Assembly: GCA_041686955.1 (NCBI GenBank)
Contig: JAWLCV010000066.1
Coordinates: 1-22,299, forward strand
Direction of reading: 5' to 3'
DNA: 22,299 nucleotides
Origin: UBA7803 sp041686955
GTDB lineage: Bacteria; Pseudomonadota; Gammaproteobacteria; Pseudomonadales; Azotimanducaceae
Shown here: positions 1 to 6,696 of the stretch, piece by piece
Layout: every line of letters starts with the position of its first letter
Numbering within the stretch: the first letter of the stretch is position 1
The notes under the pieces: model-generated
Database searches by the model: none
Told to the model about the DNA's origin: nothing
What the model saw: the letters and a program-made list of their open reading frames with translations, nothing else
Translations under genes and position numbers: made by a program

Positions 1-2
1 AT

Positions 3-173
3 CGCAGCCTCGGCGTGTGGTCGGTGCTCCAGCAGATCGAGCTGGCCCGCCGGCTGGAGTTGCCCTACCTCTACCTGGGCTACTGGATCCGCGACTCCGA
101 GAAGATGTGCTACAAGACCGACTACCGGCCCGTCGAGCTGTTCGTGAACGGGCGCTGGGTCAGGCTAGCGTAA
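3..173 (+). CDS. bpt: Aspartate/glutamate leucyltransferase (Bpt/ATE family), 3' end only
   Basis: This is the last 56 codons of a gene that begins before the window. The reading frame starts at base 3 and ends at TAA 171-173. The visible part holds the family's C-terminal signature: a helix with QQIELARRL followed by LPYLYLGYWI, then the MCYK and DYRPVEL stretches, as in bacterial arginyl/leucyl-tRNA-protein transferases. Enzymes of this family add Leu to proteins with N-terminal Asp or Glu, making them substrates for ClpS-ClpAP. The assignment to the leucyl-transferring bacterial type (Bpt) rather than the arginyl type rests on the bacterial context; the N-terminal cysteine cluster is outside the window. 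The nearby clpS and clpA genes act in the same pathway. The last coding bases merge into an 11-bp tandem repeat. Confidence 0.88.
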   Translation, partial: RSLGVWSVLQQIELARRLELPYLYLGYWIRDSEKMCYKTDYRPVELFVNGRWVRLA

Positions 174-227
174 GGCTCGCCGAAGGCTCGCCGAAGGCTC
201 GCCGGAGGCTCGCCCGGGGCTCGCGAG
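162..227. repeat. 11-bp tandem repeat, about six units, at the bpt stop codon
   Basis: The unit AGGCTCGCCGA is repeated in register. A diverged first copy (162-172) contains the last Bpt codons and most of the stop. It is followed by two exact copies (173-183, 184-194), two near-exact copies (195-205, 206-216) and a decayed copy (217-227). The period is close to one DNA helical turn. No family name is known to me. The array lies between bpt and the infA promoter region. Confidence 0.9.
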
Positions 228-308
228 CGGCTTACCTCAGGGGCGAACCCGCCGTCCGGTTGGCTCCCGCCTTGCATAACGCAGCGCCAGGCGTCGGGCC
301 TCTTGACT

Positions 309-337
309 TTGCCTTTGCCAGGACCTTGGGGCAGAAT
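309..337 (+). promoter_or_regulatory. Candidate infA promoter
   Basis: A -35-like TTGCCT (309-314) and a -10-like CAGAAT (332-337) are separated by 17 bp, about 30 bp before the infA start. An alternative -35, TTGACT at 303-308, is a better hexamer but its 23-bp spacing is too long. Both elements are imperfect, so this is a tentative call. Confidence 0.35.
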
Positions 338-367
338 CGCGCCTCGCTTTACAACGGCAGGAGCCCT

Positions 368-583
368 ATGGCCAAAGAAGAGCAGATCGAGATGGAAGGG
401 ACGGTGATCGACACCCTTCCCAACACCATGTTCAGGGTGGAGCTGGACAACGGCCACGTGGTCACGGCACACATCTCCGGCAAGATGCGTAAACATTACA
501 TCCGTATTCTCACCGGAGACAAAGTGAAGGTGGAGCTCACCCCGTACGATCTGACGAAGGGCCGAATAACGTTCAGAAAATAG
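368..583 (+). CDS. infA: Translation initiation factor IF-1
   Basis: The gene encodes a 71-residue protein, matching the usual 71-72 residues of IF-1. It begins MAKEEQIEMEGTV and keeps the S1/OB-fold hallmark NTMFRVELDNGHVV at about residues 18-31, then the conserved HISGKMRKHYIRIL and VELTPYDL segments. IF-1 binds the A site of the 30S subunit and helps IF-2 and IF-3 select the start codon. The ATG at 368 is preceded by AGGAG (359-363) at short spacing, and the reading frame open further upstream has no homology value. In many gammaproteobacteria infA lies between the transferase genes and clpA, as here. It converges with clpA, with a repeat-rich gap between them. Confidence 0.98.
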   Translation: MAKEEQIEMEGTVIDTLPNTMFRVELDNGHVVTAHISGKMRKHYIRILTGDKVKVELTPYDLTKGRITFRK

Positions 584-676
584 CGATCGGCTTTCGGCTG
601 TCGGCCATCAGCAAGAGGGGTATCGCCAGGCACCAGGCCTCCTGCTGACAGCCGATCGCTGACAGCCAAACGGCTG
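582..676. repeat. Inverted heptad-repeat element between infA and clpA
   Basis: Starting at the infA stop codon the plus strand reads in 7-base steps that each begin with GC: GCGATCG, GCTTTCG, GCTGTCG, GCCATCA, GCAAGAG (584-617). The right half carries the same style of heptads on the minus strand. AGCGATCGGC (582-591) is the exact inverse of GCCGATCGCT (651-660). A small hairpin CAGCC-AAAC-GGCTG (663-676) followed by a loose T-run near 683 could end transcription of infA. A larger element of the same type lies at 22127-22299. Confidence 0.75.
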
Positions 677-687
677 GATACGCTTTT

Positions 688-2973
688 CTATACCACTTCC
701 TCTCTCGCGGCCCCTTCCGGCGACTCGCAGCGCACCTTCAGGTCGCCGGTCTCCACGGTGACGTAGACGGTGCCACCGTTCTTCGCGAGCACGCCGAAGA
801 GCACGTCCTCCGCCAGCGGTCGTTTGATCCGCTCCTGGATCAGCCGCTGCATGGGCCGGGCCCCCATCTTCTCGTCGTAGCCTTCCCGAGCCAGCCACTC
901 GCGGGCCTCGTCGTCCACCTCGAGCATGACTTTCTTGTCGTCGAGCTGGGCCTGCAGCTCGGTGAGGAACTTGTCCACCACCGTCTTGATCACCTCCATG
1001 GACAACGAGCCGAACTGGATCACCGCGTCCAGGCGGTTGCGGAACTCGGGGGTGAAGAACTTCTTGATGGCCTCCATCCCGTCCAGCGCGTGGCTCTGCT
1101 CGACGAAGCCGATGGACGGACGCGCCATCTCCTGGGCCCCGGCGTTGGTGGTCATCACCAGCACCACGTTGCGGAAGTCCGCCTTACGGCCGTTGTTGTC
1201 CGTTAGGGTGCCGTGGTCCATGACCTGCAGGAGCAGGTTGAACACTTCAGGGTGCGCCTTCTCGATCTCGTCGAGGAGCACCACGCTGTGGGGGTGCTTG
1301 GAGACCGCCTCGGTGAGCAGCCCCCCCTGGTCGAAGCCGACGTAACCCGGGGGCGCGCCGATGAGCCGCGACACGGTGTGCCGTTCCATGTACTCCGACA
1401 TGTCGTAGCGCAACAGCTCCACCCCCATGATGTTGGCGAGCTGGCGGCAGACCTCGGTCTTGCCCACCCCGGTGGGGCCGGCGAACAGGAACGAGCCGAT
1501 GGGCTTCTCGCCCGACTTCAGCCCGGCACGCGACAGCTTGATGGCCGATGCCAGGGCATCGATGGCCTCGTCCTGGCCGAACACCACCATCTTCAGCTTC
1601 TTGTCGAGGTCGCGCAGCGCCTCCTTGTCCGAAGTGGTGACCTGGGCCGACGGGATGCGGGCGATCTTCGCCACCACCTGCTCGATGTCGGCGGGCCCGA
1701 TGCTCTTCTTGCGCTTGCTCGGGGCGGCGAGCTGCTGGGCGGCCCCCGCCTCGTCGATAACGTCGATGGCCTTGTCCGGCATGAACCGGTCGGTGATGTA
1801 ACGGTCCGCGAGCTCGGAGGCGCTGCGCAGCGCCTTGTCCGTGTAACGGATCCCGTAGTGATCCTCGAACCGGGATTTGAGTCCTTTGAGGATCTTGTAG
1901 GTGTCCTCAACGTCGGGCTCGACGATGTCGATCTTCTGGAACCGGCGCGAGAGCGCCCGGTCCTTGTCGAAGATGCCGCGGTACTCCTGATACGTGGTGG
2001 AACCCATGCAGCGCAGCTCCCCGGAGGTGAGCAGCGGCTTCAACAGGTTGGACGCGTCCATCACGCCTCCGGAGGCCGCGCCGGCGCCGATGATGGTGTG
2101 CACCTCGTCGATGAACAGAATACTGCCTTCCTTCTTCTTGAGCTCGGCGAGCACCATCTTGAAGCGCTTCTCGAAGTCCCCGCGGTACTTGGTGCCCGCG
2201 AGCAGCGCGCCCATGTCCAGAGCGTAGATGGTGCCGTGCGCCACCACCTCGGGCACCTCACCGTCGACGATGCGCTTGGCCAGCCCTTCGGCGATGGCCG
2301 TCTTGCCCACGCCGGATTCGCCCACGAGCAGCGGGTTGTTCTTGCGGCGGCGGCACAACACCTGAATGACCCGCTCGAGCTCGGCATCCCGCCCCACCAG
2401 GGGGTCGATGCGGCCGGCCCTCGCCTGCTCGTTCAGGTTCGTGGCAAAAGCCTCGAGGGCGCTCTGCTGACCGCCTTCGCCCTGGGCCACTTCTTCGTCG
2501 GTTTCCTGACCCATGTTGCCGGGCTCGTTTTCGCCGCTGACCTTGGAGATGCCATGGGCGATGTAGTTGACCACGTCGATCCGGGCGATGTTCTGCTGCT
2601 TGAGGAAGAACACCGCCTGGCTCTCTTGCTCGGAGAAGATCGCCACCAGCACGTTGCCGCCGGTGACTTCCTTGCGGCCGGAAGACTGCACGTGGAACAC
2701 CGCGCGCTGCAGCACCCGCTGGAAGCCCAGGGTCGGCTGGGTTTCCCGGTCGGCGTCGCCGGCGGGAATCAGCGGCGTGGTGGATTCGATGAACTCCTTG
2801 AGGTCGGCGCGGAGCTTTTCGACGTCCGCACCCACCTTCTGCAGCACATCCACCGCGACGCTGTTGTCGAGCAGGGCCAGCAACAGATGCTCCACCGTCA
2901 TGAACTCATGACGCTTCGCCTTGGCCTCGCGGAAGGCTTCGTTCAGGGTGACTTCGAGGTCTTTGCTAAGCAT
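688..2973 (-). CDS. clpA: ATP-dependent Clp protease ATP-binding subunit ClpA
   Basis: This 761-residue protein is almost the same length as E. coli ClpA (758). It has the Clp N-domain (about 1-145), then two AAA+ modules. D1 has Walker A GESGVGKT at 218-225 and Walker B ILFIDE at 285-290. D2 has Walker A GPTGVGKT at 499-506, the pore loop GYVG at 543-546 and Walker B VVLLDEIEK at about 564-572. The absence of a ClpB-type middle coiled coil and the ClpA-type length exclude ClpB and ClpC. ClpA forms a hexameric unfoldase that feeds ClpP; clpP is not in the window. The ATG at 2973 gives the standard MLSKDLE start. It lies 59 bp downstream of clpS on the same strand, so the two are probably cotranscribed. 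Confidence 0.98.
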   Translation of the reverse strand: MLSKDLEVTLNEAFREAKAKRHEFMTVEHLLLALLDNSVAVDVLQKVGADVEKLRADLKEFIESTTPLIPAGDADRETQPTLGFQRVLQRAVFHVQSSGRKEVTGGNVLVAIFSEQESQAVFFLKQQNIARIDVVNYIAHGISKVSGENEPGNMGQETDEEVAQGEGGQQSALEAFATNLNEQARAGRIDPLVGRDAELERVIQVLCRRRKNNPLLVGESGVGKTAIAEGLAKRIVDGEVPEVVAHGTIYALDMGALLAGTKYRGDFEKRFKMVLAELKKKEGSILFIDEVHTIIGAGAASGGVMDASNLLKPLLTSGELRCMGSTTYQEYRGIFDKDRALSRRFQKIDIVEPDVEDTYKILKGLKSRFEDHYGIRYTDKALRSASELADRYITDRFMPDKAIDVIDEAGAAQQLAAPSKRKKSIGPADIEQVVAKIARIPSAQVTTSDKEALRDLDKKLKMVVFGQDEAIDALASAIKLSRAGLKSGEKPIGSFLFAGPTGVGKTEVCRQLANIMGVELLRYDMSEYMERHTVSRLIGAPPGYVGFDQGGLLTEAVSKHPHSVVLLDEIEKAHPEVFNLLLQVMDHGTLTDNNGRKADFRNVVLVMTTNAGAQEMARPSIGFVEQSHALDGMEAIKKFFTPEFRNRLDAVIQFGSLSMEVIKTVVDKFLTELQAQLDDKKVMLEVDDEAREWLAREGYDEKMGARPMQRLIQERIKRPLAEDVLFGVLAKNGGTVYVTVETGDLKVRCESPEGAAREEVV

Positions 2974-3032
2974 AGGGTCTTACGTTCCGCACAACGGCAT
3001 CGCGCCGCATTGAGAATTCCCGGTGCAGCCGC

Positions 3033-3404
3033 CTAGTCATCGGCCATCTCCACCGTCGAGATCAGCGGGTGCTGATTCTCCTGAGCATATTGATTCACTT
3101 GCTCGGATTTAGTTTCAGCTATGTCCCGGGGAAATATTCCTACCACAGCACTGCCCTGAGTGTGTACCGCCAGCATGATCTGGGTCGCCTTCTCACGATT
3201 CATGCCAAAAAACACCTCGAGCACGTGGACGACGAACTCCATGGGCGTGTAGTCGTCGTTGAGCAGGATCACCTTGTACAGAGGCGGGCGTTTCAGCTTG
3301 GGCTTGGCCGTCTCGACGGTCAGCCCGGAATCCTGATCGGCGTCGCCTTCGTCCTGGGCCCGAACCGCGGGTCCCTGCGCATGCCGCCAGTCGTGGATAC
3401 TCAT
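3033..3404 (-). CDS. clpS: ATP-dependent Clp protease adaptor ClpS
   Basis: The 123-residue protein has a flexible, acidic and Pro-rich N-terminal tail of about 38 residues and then the ClpS fold. The N-degron pocket residues are present: N49-D50-D51 in LLNDDYTPMEFVV, the gatekeeper M55, and H81 in MLAVHTQG. These correspond to N34, D35, D36, M40 and H66 of E. coli ClpS (106 residues), so the extra length is all in the tail. ClpS captures proteins with N-terminal Leu, Phe, Tyr or Trp and passes them to ClpA. It is the first gene of clpS-clpA and is divergent from cspD. There is no good Shine-Dalgarno sequence near the ATG, and a TATGCT hexamer lies only 6 bases upstream. Confidence 0.97.
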   Translation of the reverse strand: MSIHDWRHAQGPAVRAQDEGDADQDSGLTVETAKPKLKRPPLYKVILLNDDYTPMEFVVHVLEVFFGMNREKATQIMLAVHTQGSAVVGIFPRDIAETKSEQVNQYAQENQHPLISTVEMADD

Positions 3405-3442
3405 ACGCCAAGCATACCTAAGATTAGTTCATCTCCTGATCG

Positions 3443-3465
3443 GCACCTCCCCTATTTGGGGGTGC
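3443..3465. other. GC-rich hairpin upstream of clpS
   Basis: GCACC-T-CCCC, loop TATTT, then GGGGGTGC form a compact dyad with one bulged base. It lies 39-61 bp upstream of the clpS start, in the divergent clpS/cspD region. It could be an operator, a leader structure of a longer clpS transcript, or a terminator-like barrier. It is not followed by a T-run in either direction. Confidence 0.5.
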
Positions 3466-3502
3466 GGAGTCATATTACAACACGGCTTTTTCCTGCCAAG
3501 CA

Positions 3503-3530
3503 TTGACTGCCAAGTACACTTGACTATGTA
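3503..3530 (+). promoter_or_regulatory. Candidate cspD promoter giving a ~158-nt leader
   Basis: TTGACT (3503-3508) and TATGTA (3525-3530) are 16 bp apart. Transcription would start near 3537, leaving an untranslated leader of about 158 nt before cspD. The leader contains a nested hairpin at 3614-3639 (GGTG/CACC outer stem, GTCGC/GCGAC inner stem). The -35 is good but the -10 is weak, so the start site is uncertain. Confidence 0.4.
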
Positions 3531-3694
3531 GGAAATTGGGTAGAGAGTCCGCGTTGGGGGCAGCACAGTCTGGGGGAACGGGGATGTTGAGCCCTTGCCT
3601 ACGATTTCCGTCCGGTGGGTCGCCGCGCGACGCCGCACCCTGACTGCTGCGTGTTATTGCCTGGAAATTCCTGGTCGTAAGGGGGACGCTCTCT

Positions 3695-4018
3695 ATGGCG
3701 ACAGGCAAAGTCAAGTGGTTCAACAACGCGAAAGGTTACGGGTTCATTCTGCCCGAAGGAGGCGGTGAAGATCTCTTCGCCCACTACTCCTCGATCCAGA
3801 TGGATGGCTACAAGACCCTGAAGGCCGGCCAGGACGTGCTGTTCGACGTTCTGGAAGGGCCCAAGGGGTACCATGCCGTGAACATCCGTCCGCTGGAGAC
3901 CCCGGGAAGCCTGGAAGCGGGAGAGCCGGGGATGAACCCGGCTGCAGAGCACACTGGAGCCGCCGAGCCCTTCGCAGGGACTTCGGCGTTCCAGAACGGC
4001 TCTCAGTCTACATCCTAG
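3695..4018 (+). CDS. cspD: Cold-shock-domain protein CspD-like
   Basis: The 107-residue protein starts with a cold-shock domain (1-69) carrying RNP1 KGYGFI (13-18) and RNP2 DLFAHY (26-31). The stretches KWFNNAKGYGF, GGGEDLFAHYSSIQMDGYKTLKAGQ and GPKGYHA match CspD rather than CspA. E. coli CspD (74 residues) binds single-stranded nucleic acid and inhibits replication in stationary phase. This protein has an additional C-terminal tail of about 33 residues, rich in Gly, Ala, Glu and Ser, with no recognised fold. An AAGGGGGA ribosome site precedes the ATG. The divergent clpS-clpA neighbour is conserved in gammaproteobacteria. The last 11 bases overlap the 3' end of icd on the other strand. Confidence 0.93.
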   Translation: MATGKVKWFNNAKGYGFILPEGGGEDLFAHYSSIQMDGYKTLKAGQDVLFDVLEGPKGYHAVNIRPLETPGSLEAGEPGMNPAAEHTGAAEPFAGTSAFQNGSQSTS

Positions 4019-5264
4019 CGATCATCGCTTCGCCGAACTCGGAGCACTTGAGCAGAGTCGCGCCGGTCATGAGGCGCTCGAAGTCGTAGGTGACCTTCTT
4101 CTCGGAGATGGCGCCTTCGATGCCCTTGACCACCAGGTCGGCGGCCTCGCGCCAGCCCATGTGGCGCAGCATCATCTCTGCGGAGAGGATGAGGGAGCCG
4201 GGGTTGACCTTGTCCTGGCCGGCGTACTTGGGAGCGGTGCCGTGGGTGGCCTCGAACAGCGCCACCGGGTCGCCGATGTTCGCGCCCGGTGCGATGCCGA
4301 TCCCACCCACCTGCGCCGCGAGCGCGTCGGAGAGGTAGTCGCCGTTGAGGTTCATGGTGGCGATGACGTCGTACTCGTCCGGCCGGGTGAGAATCTGCTG
4401 CAGCATGGCGTCGGCGATGACATCCTTGATGACGATCCGGCCACCGGTCTTCGGGTTGGTCATCTCGTGCCACGGACCGCCGTCCAGCGGCGTGGCGCCG
4501 AACTCTTCCACGGCGAGCTCGTAACCCCAGTCTTTGAAGGCCCCTTCGGTGAACTTCATGATGTTGCCTTTGTGGACCAGGGTGAGGGAGTCGCGGCCCT
4601 CGTCGATGCAGTACTGGATGGCTTTGCGGATCAGCCGCTTGCTGCCCTCCTCGGACACCGGCTTGATGCCGATGCCGCAATGCTGCGGGAAGCGGATCTT
4701 GTTGACTCCCATCTCTTCGCGCAGGAACGCGATGACCTTGTCGGCGGCCTCGGAATCCGCCTGCCACTCCACGCCGGCATAGATGTCCTCGGTGTTCTCC
4801 CGAAAGATGACCATGTCGGTCTTCTCCGGGTGCACCACCGGGCTCGGCACGCCCTGGAACCAGCGCACCGGGCGCAGGCACACGTACAGGTCGAGCTCCT
4901 GGCGCAGGGCCACGTTCAGCGACCGGATGCCGCCCCCCACCGGAGTGGTCATGGGGCCCTTGATGCCGACGATGAACTCGCGCATGGCCTCCAGAGTCTC
5001 CTCCGGGAGCCACTGGTCCTCGCCGTAGACCTCGAGGGACTTCTCACCGGAGTAGATCTCCATCCAGTGGATCTTGCGCTGGCCGCCGTAGGCCTTCTCC
5101 ACCGCCGCGTCCACGACCCGCTTCATGACCGGGGTGATGTCTACGCCGATGCCGTCGCCCTCGATGAACGGGATGATGGGGTTGTCGGGCACGTTCAGGG
5201 AGTTGTCGGCGTTCACCGTGATCTTCTCGCCTTCGGCGGGCACCTGGATGTGCTGATAGGCCAT
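4008..5264 (-). CDS. icd: Isocitrate dehydrogenase, NADP-dependent
   Basis: The 418-residue protein is close to E. coli Icd (416) and its key residues align with an offset of two. The isocitrate site has S115, N117, R121, R131, R155, Y162 and K232. The metal-binding aspartates are D285, D309 and D313. NADP preference is shown by K346-Y347 and Y393/R397. The enzyme oxidatively decarboxylates isocitrate to 2-oxoglutarate in the TCA cycle. S115 corresponds to Ser113, the phosphorylation site of AceK in E. coli. The start was placed at ATG 5264 (MAYQHIQVP), which has a GGAG site just upstream; an in-frame extension of 29 codons upstream is not homologous and crosses the promoter. The gene is monocistronic and converges on cspD. 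Confidence 0.98.
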   Translation of the reverse strand: MAYQHIQVPAEGEKITVNADNSLNVPDNPIIPFIEGDGIGVDITPVMKRVVDAAVEKAYGGQRKIHWMEIYSGEKSLEVYGEDQWLPEETLEAMREFIVGIKGPMTTPVGGGIRSLNVALRQELDLYVCLRPVRWFQGVPSPVVHPEKTDMVIFRENTEDIYAGVEWQADSEAADKVIAFLREEMGVNKIRFPQHCGIGIKPVSEEGSKRLIRKAIQYCIDEGRDSLTLVHKGNIMKFTEGAFKDWGYELAVEEFGATPLDGGPWHEMTNPKTGGRIVIKDVIADAMLQQILTRPDEYDVIATMNLNGDYLSDALAAQVGGIGIAPGANIGDPVALFEATHGTAPKYAGQDKVNPGSLILSAEMMLRHMGWREAADLVVKGIEGAISEKKVTYDFERLMTGATLLKCSEFGEAMIARM

Positions 5265-5304
5265 GGATTGCTCCGTCTGGTGAATGGAATCCGCAAAGCC
5301 CGCG

Positions 5305-5310
5305 ATTATA
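5305..5310 (-). promoter_or_regulatory. icd promoter (-10 element)
   Basis: On the minus strand a perfect TATAAT is preceded by TGG, an extended -10 arrangement, 40 bp before the icd start. The -35 region is weak, as is usual for extended -10 promoters. The predicted leader is about 34 nt and contains the GGAG ribosome site. Confidence 0.62.
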
Positions 5311-5368
5311 CCACTGGAACGAGGCGCGCATATGGCGTCTCCTAGCAGCACCGCAGCCGGCGCCGATC

Positions 5369-5989
5369 ATGCTGATACGTTTCTACAAGCCCTTCGGGGT
5401 CCTGTCCCAGTTCCGCGACCCGGAACGCCCCACCCTGGGAGACTACGTGCCGGTCCCCGGCGTCTACCCGGCCGGCCGCCTCGACCGGGACTCCGAAGGG
5501 CTGCTGCTGCTCACCGACGACGGCACCCTGCAGGCCCGCATCAGCCACCCCCGCTACAAGCTGCCGAAACGCTACTGGGTTCAGGTGGAGGGGCGCCCGG
5601 CGCCCGGGGAGCTGGCGCGCCTGGCGGACATCCTCTGCCGGGGCATCGAGCTGGCGGACGGGCCGGCGCACGCCCGCGCGGTGACGGCCATGGCCGATCC
5701 CGACCTGCCGCCCCGGGAGCCCCCGGTGACCCCGCACCGGGCACAGCGCAGCTCCTGGCTGGAAGTGGTGCTCACGGAAGGCCGCAACCGTCAGGTCAGG
5801 CGCATGCTGGCCGCCGTGGGCCTGCCGGTTCTGCGCCTGCACCGCGCAGCCGTCGGCCCCATCGATCTCGTCGGTCTGCGCCCGGGCGAGTGGGAAGAGG
5901 TACCGGTGCCCGCGGAGCTCGCGGAGGTCCGCGACCGCAGCGGGGACGCCCGGCGCCGCCGGCTCAACCGCCCCCGTTCCAGTCGCTGA
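5369..5989 (+). CDS. rluE: 23S rRNA pseudouridine synthase RluE-type (RsuA family)
   Basis: The 206-residue protein contains the RsuA/RluB/E/F active-site motif GRLDRDSEGLL, with catalytic D39, and the family segments YWVQVEGRP and EGRNRQVRRMLAAVGLPVLRLHR. There is no N-terminal S4 domain, and it opens directly with the LIRFYKPFGVLSQF strand; this layout and length fit RluE, which makes pseudouridine 2457 in E. coli 23S rRNA. The C-terminal 20 residues are Arg-rich. The ATG at 5369 has no clear ribosome site, but homology begins right there. It is divergent from icd, and its last 26 bp overlap moaE on the opposite strand. Confidence 0.9.
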   Translation: MLIRFYKPFGVLSQFRDPERPTLGDYVPVPGVYPAGRLDRDSEGLLLLTDDGTLQARISHPRYKLPKRYWVQVEGRPAPGELARLADILCRGIELADGPAHARAVTAMADPDLPPREPPVTPHRAQRSSWLEVVLTEGRNRQVRRMLAAVGLPVLRLHRAAVGPIDLVGLRPGEWEEVPVPAELAEVRDRSGDARRRRLNRPRSSR

Positions 5990-6440
5990 CCCGGTGGCGG
6001 TCCTCCGCGGTGGCCTCCACCCAGCGGGAGCCGCCGCCGCTCTCCTCCCGCTTCCAGAACACCGCCTCGGTCTTCAGGTAATCCATGATGAACTCGCAGG
6101 CGGCGAATGCAGCGCTCCGATGGGCGGAAGCCGCCTGCACCAGGACGATCTGCGCCGCGGGGTCGAGCCGGCCGACCCGGTGAATCACCACCACGTCGAG
6201 CAACGGCCAGCGTCCCGCCGCCTCGGCGACGATGGCCTCGATGCTTCGCTCGGTCATGCCGGGATAATGCTCGAGGTACAGCGCCTCCACCGCGTCATCG
6301 GCGGCCGTCGATCGCAGGTCCCGCACCAGGCCGACGAAGCTCGCCACCGCGCCGGCGCGCGCACCCAGGCGTTCGCGGGCGGCCCGATACTCGTCGGCCA
6401 CCGAGAAATCCTGCTCCTGGACTCGAATCTGCCGGTACAC
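5964..6440 (-). CDS. moaE: Molybdopterin synthase large (catalytic) subunit MoaE
   Basis: The 158-residue protein matches MoaE in length (about 150). It carries the active-site lysines K123 and K130 in MDYLKTEAVFWKRE, R40 in FVGLVRD, and H107-R108 in ASAHRSAAF. MoaE works with thiocarboxylated MoaD to insert the dithiolene sulfurs into cyclic pyranopterin monophosphate, giving molybdopterin. The start is a GTG at 6440, one base after the moaD stop, so translation is probably coupled. It is the last gene of moaC-moaD-moaE. Its 3' end overlaps rluE by 26 bp. Confidence 0.95.
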   Translation of the reverse strand: MYRQIRVQEQDFSVADEYRAARERLGARAGAVASFVGLVRDLRSTAADDAVEALYLEHYPGMTERSIEAIVAEAAGRWPLLDVVVIHRVGRLDPAAQIVLVQAASAHRSAAFAACEFIMDYLKTEAVFWKREESGGGSRWVEATAEDRHRVSDWNGGG

Positions 6441-6441
6441 G

Positions 6442-6696
6442 TCAGCCCCCGGTCACCGGCGGCAGGAACGCTACCTCGTCACCTTCCGCCAGCTCGAACG
6501 GCGGCTGCGTCAGTTCCTGATTCAGGGCCACCCGCACGTTGTCCGCCCGCAGCGCGTCCAGCGCACCGGCGGGCAGCTCGTGCTCGAGGCTGTTCATGAG
6601 GCTGTCGAAGCTGGCCTCGTCCGGCAGGATCACCTCCCGCACGTCGAGCCCCGCCGCTTCGCGCAGCGACGCGAAGAATCGCACTTGCACTTTCAT
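6442..6696 (-). CDS. moaD: Molybdopterin synthase sulfur-carrier subunit MoaD
   Basis: The 84-residue ubiquitin-like protein starts MKVQVRFFASLREAAG and ends in the diagnostic Gly-Gly (VTGG), which is adenylated and thiocarboxylated. The hydrophobic EGDEVAFLPPVTGG tail inserts into the MoaE active site. The ATG at 6696 overlaps the moaC stop in an ATGA junction (6693-6696), a typical sign of translational coupling. The adenylating enzyme MoeB is not in the window. Confidence 0.96.
   Translation of the reverse strand: MKVQVRFFASLREAAGLDVREVILPDEASFDSLMNSLEHELPAGALDALRADNVRVALNQELTQPPFELAEGDEVAFLPPVTGG

Noticed and set aside
1213..3036. A 607-codon open frame antisense to clpA
   Set aside because: clpA on the other strand is unmistakable over the same interval. 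The antisense product is His/Leu/Val/Gly-rich with no motifs, as expected from a GC-rich shadow frame.
3429..3638. Small minus-strand ORF in the clpS-cspD gap
   Set aside because: It has no ribosome site and no plausible protein character, and it lies across the promoter and hairpin signals of the divergent genes.
5265..5351. N-terminal extension of Icd by 29 codons
   Set aside because: The extension crosses the TATAAT promoter element, is not homologous, and ATG 5264 has its own ribosome site.
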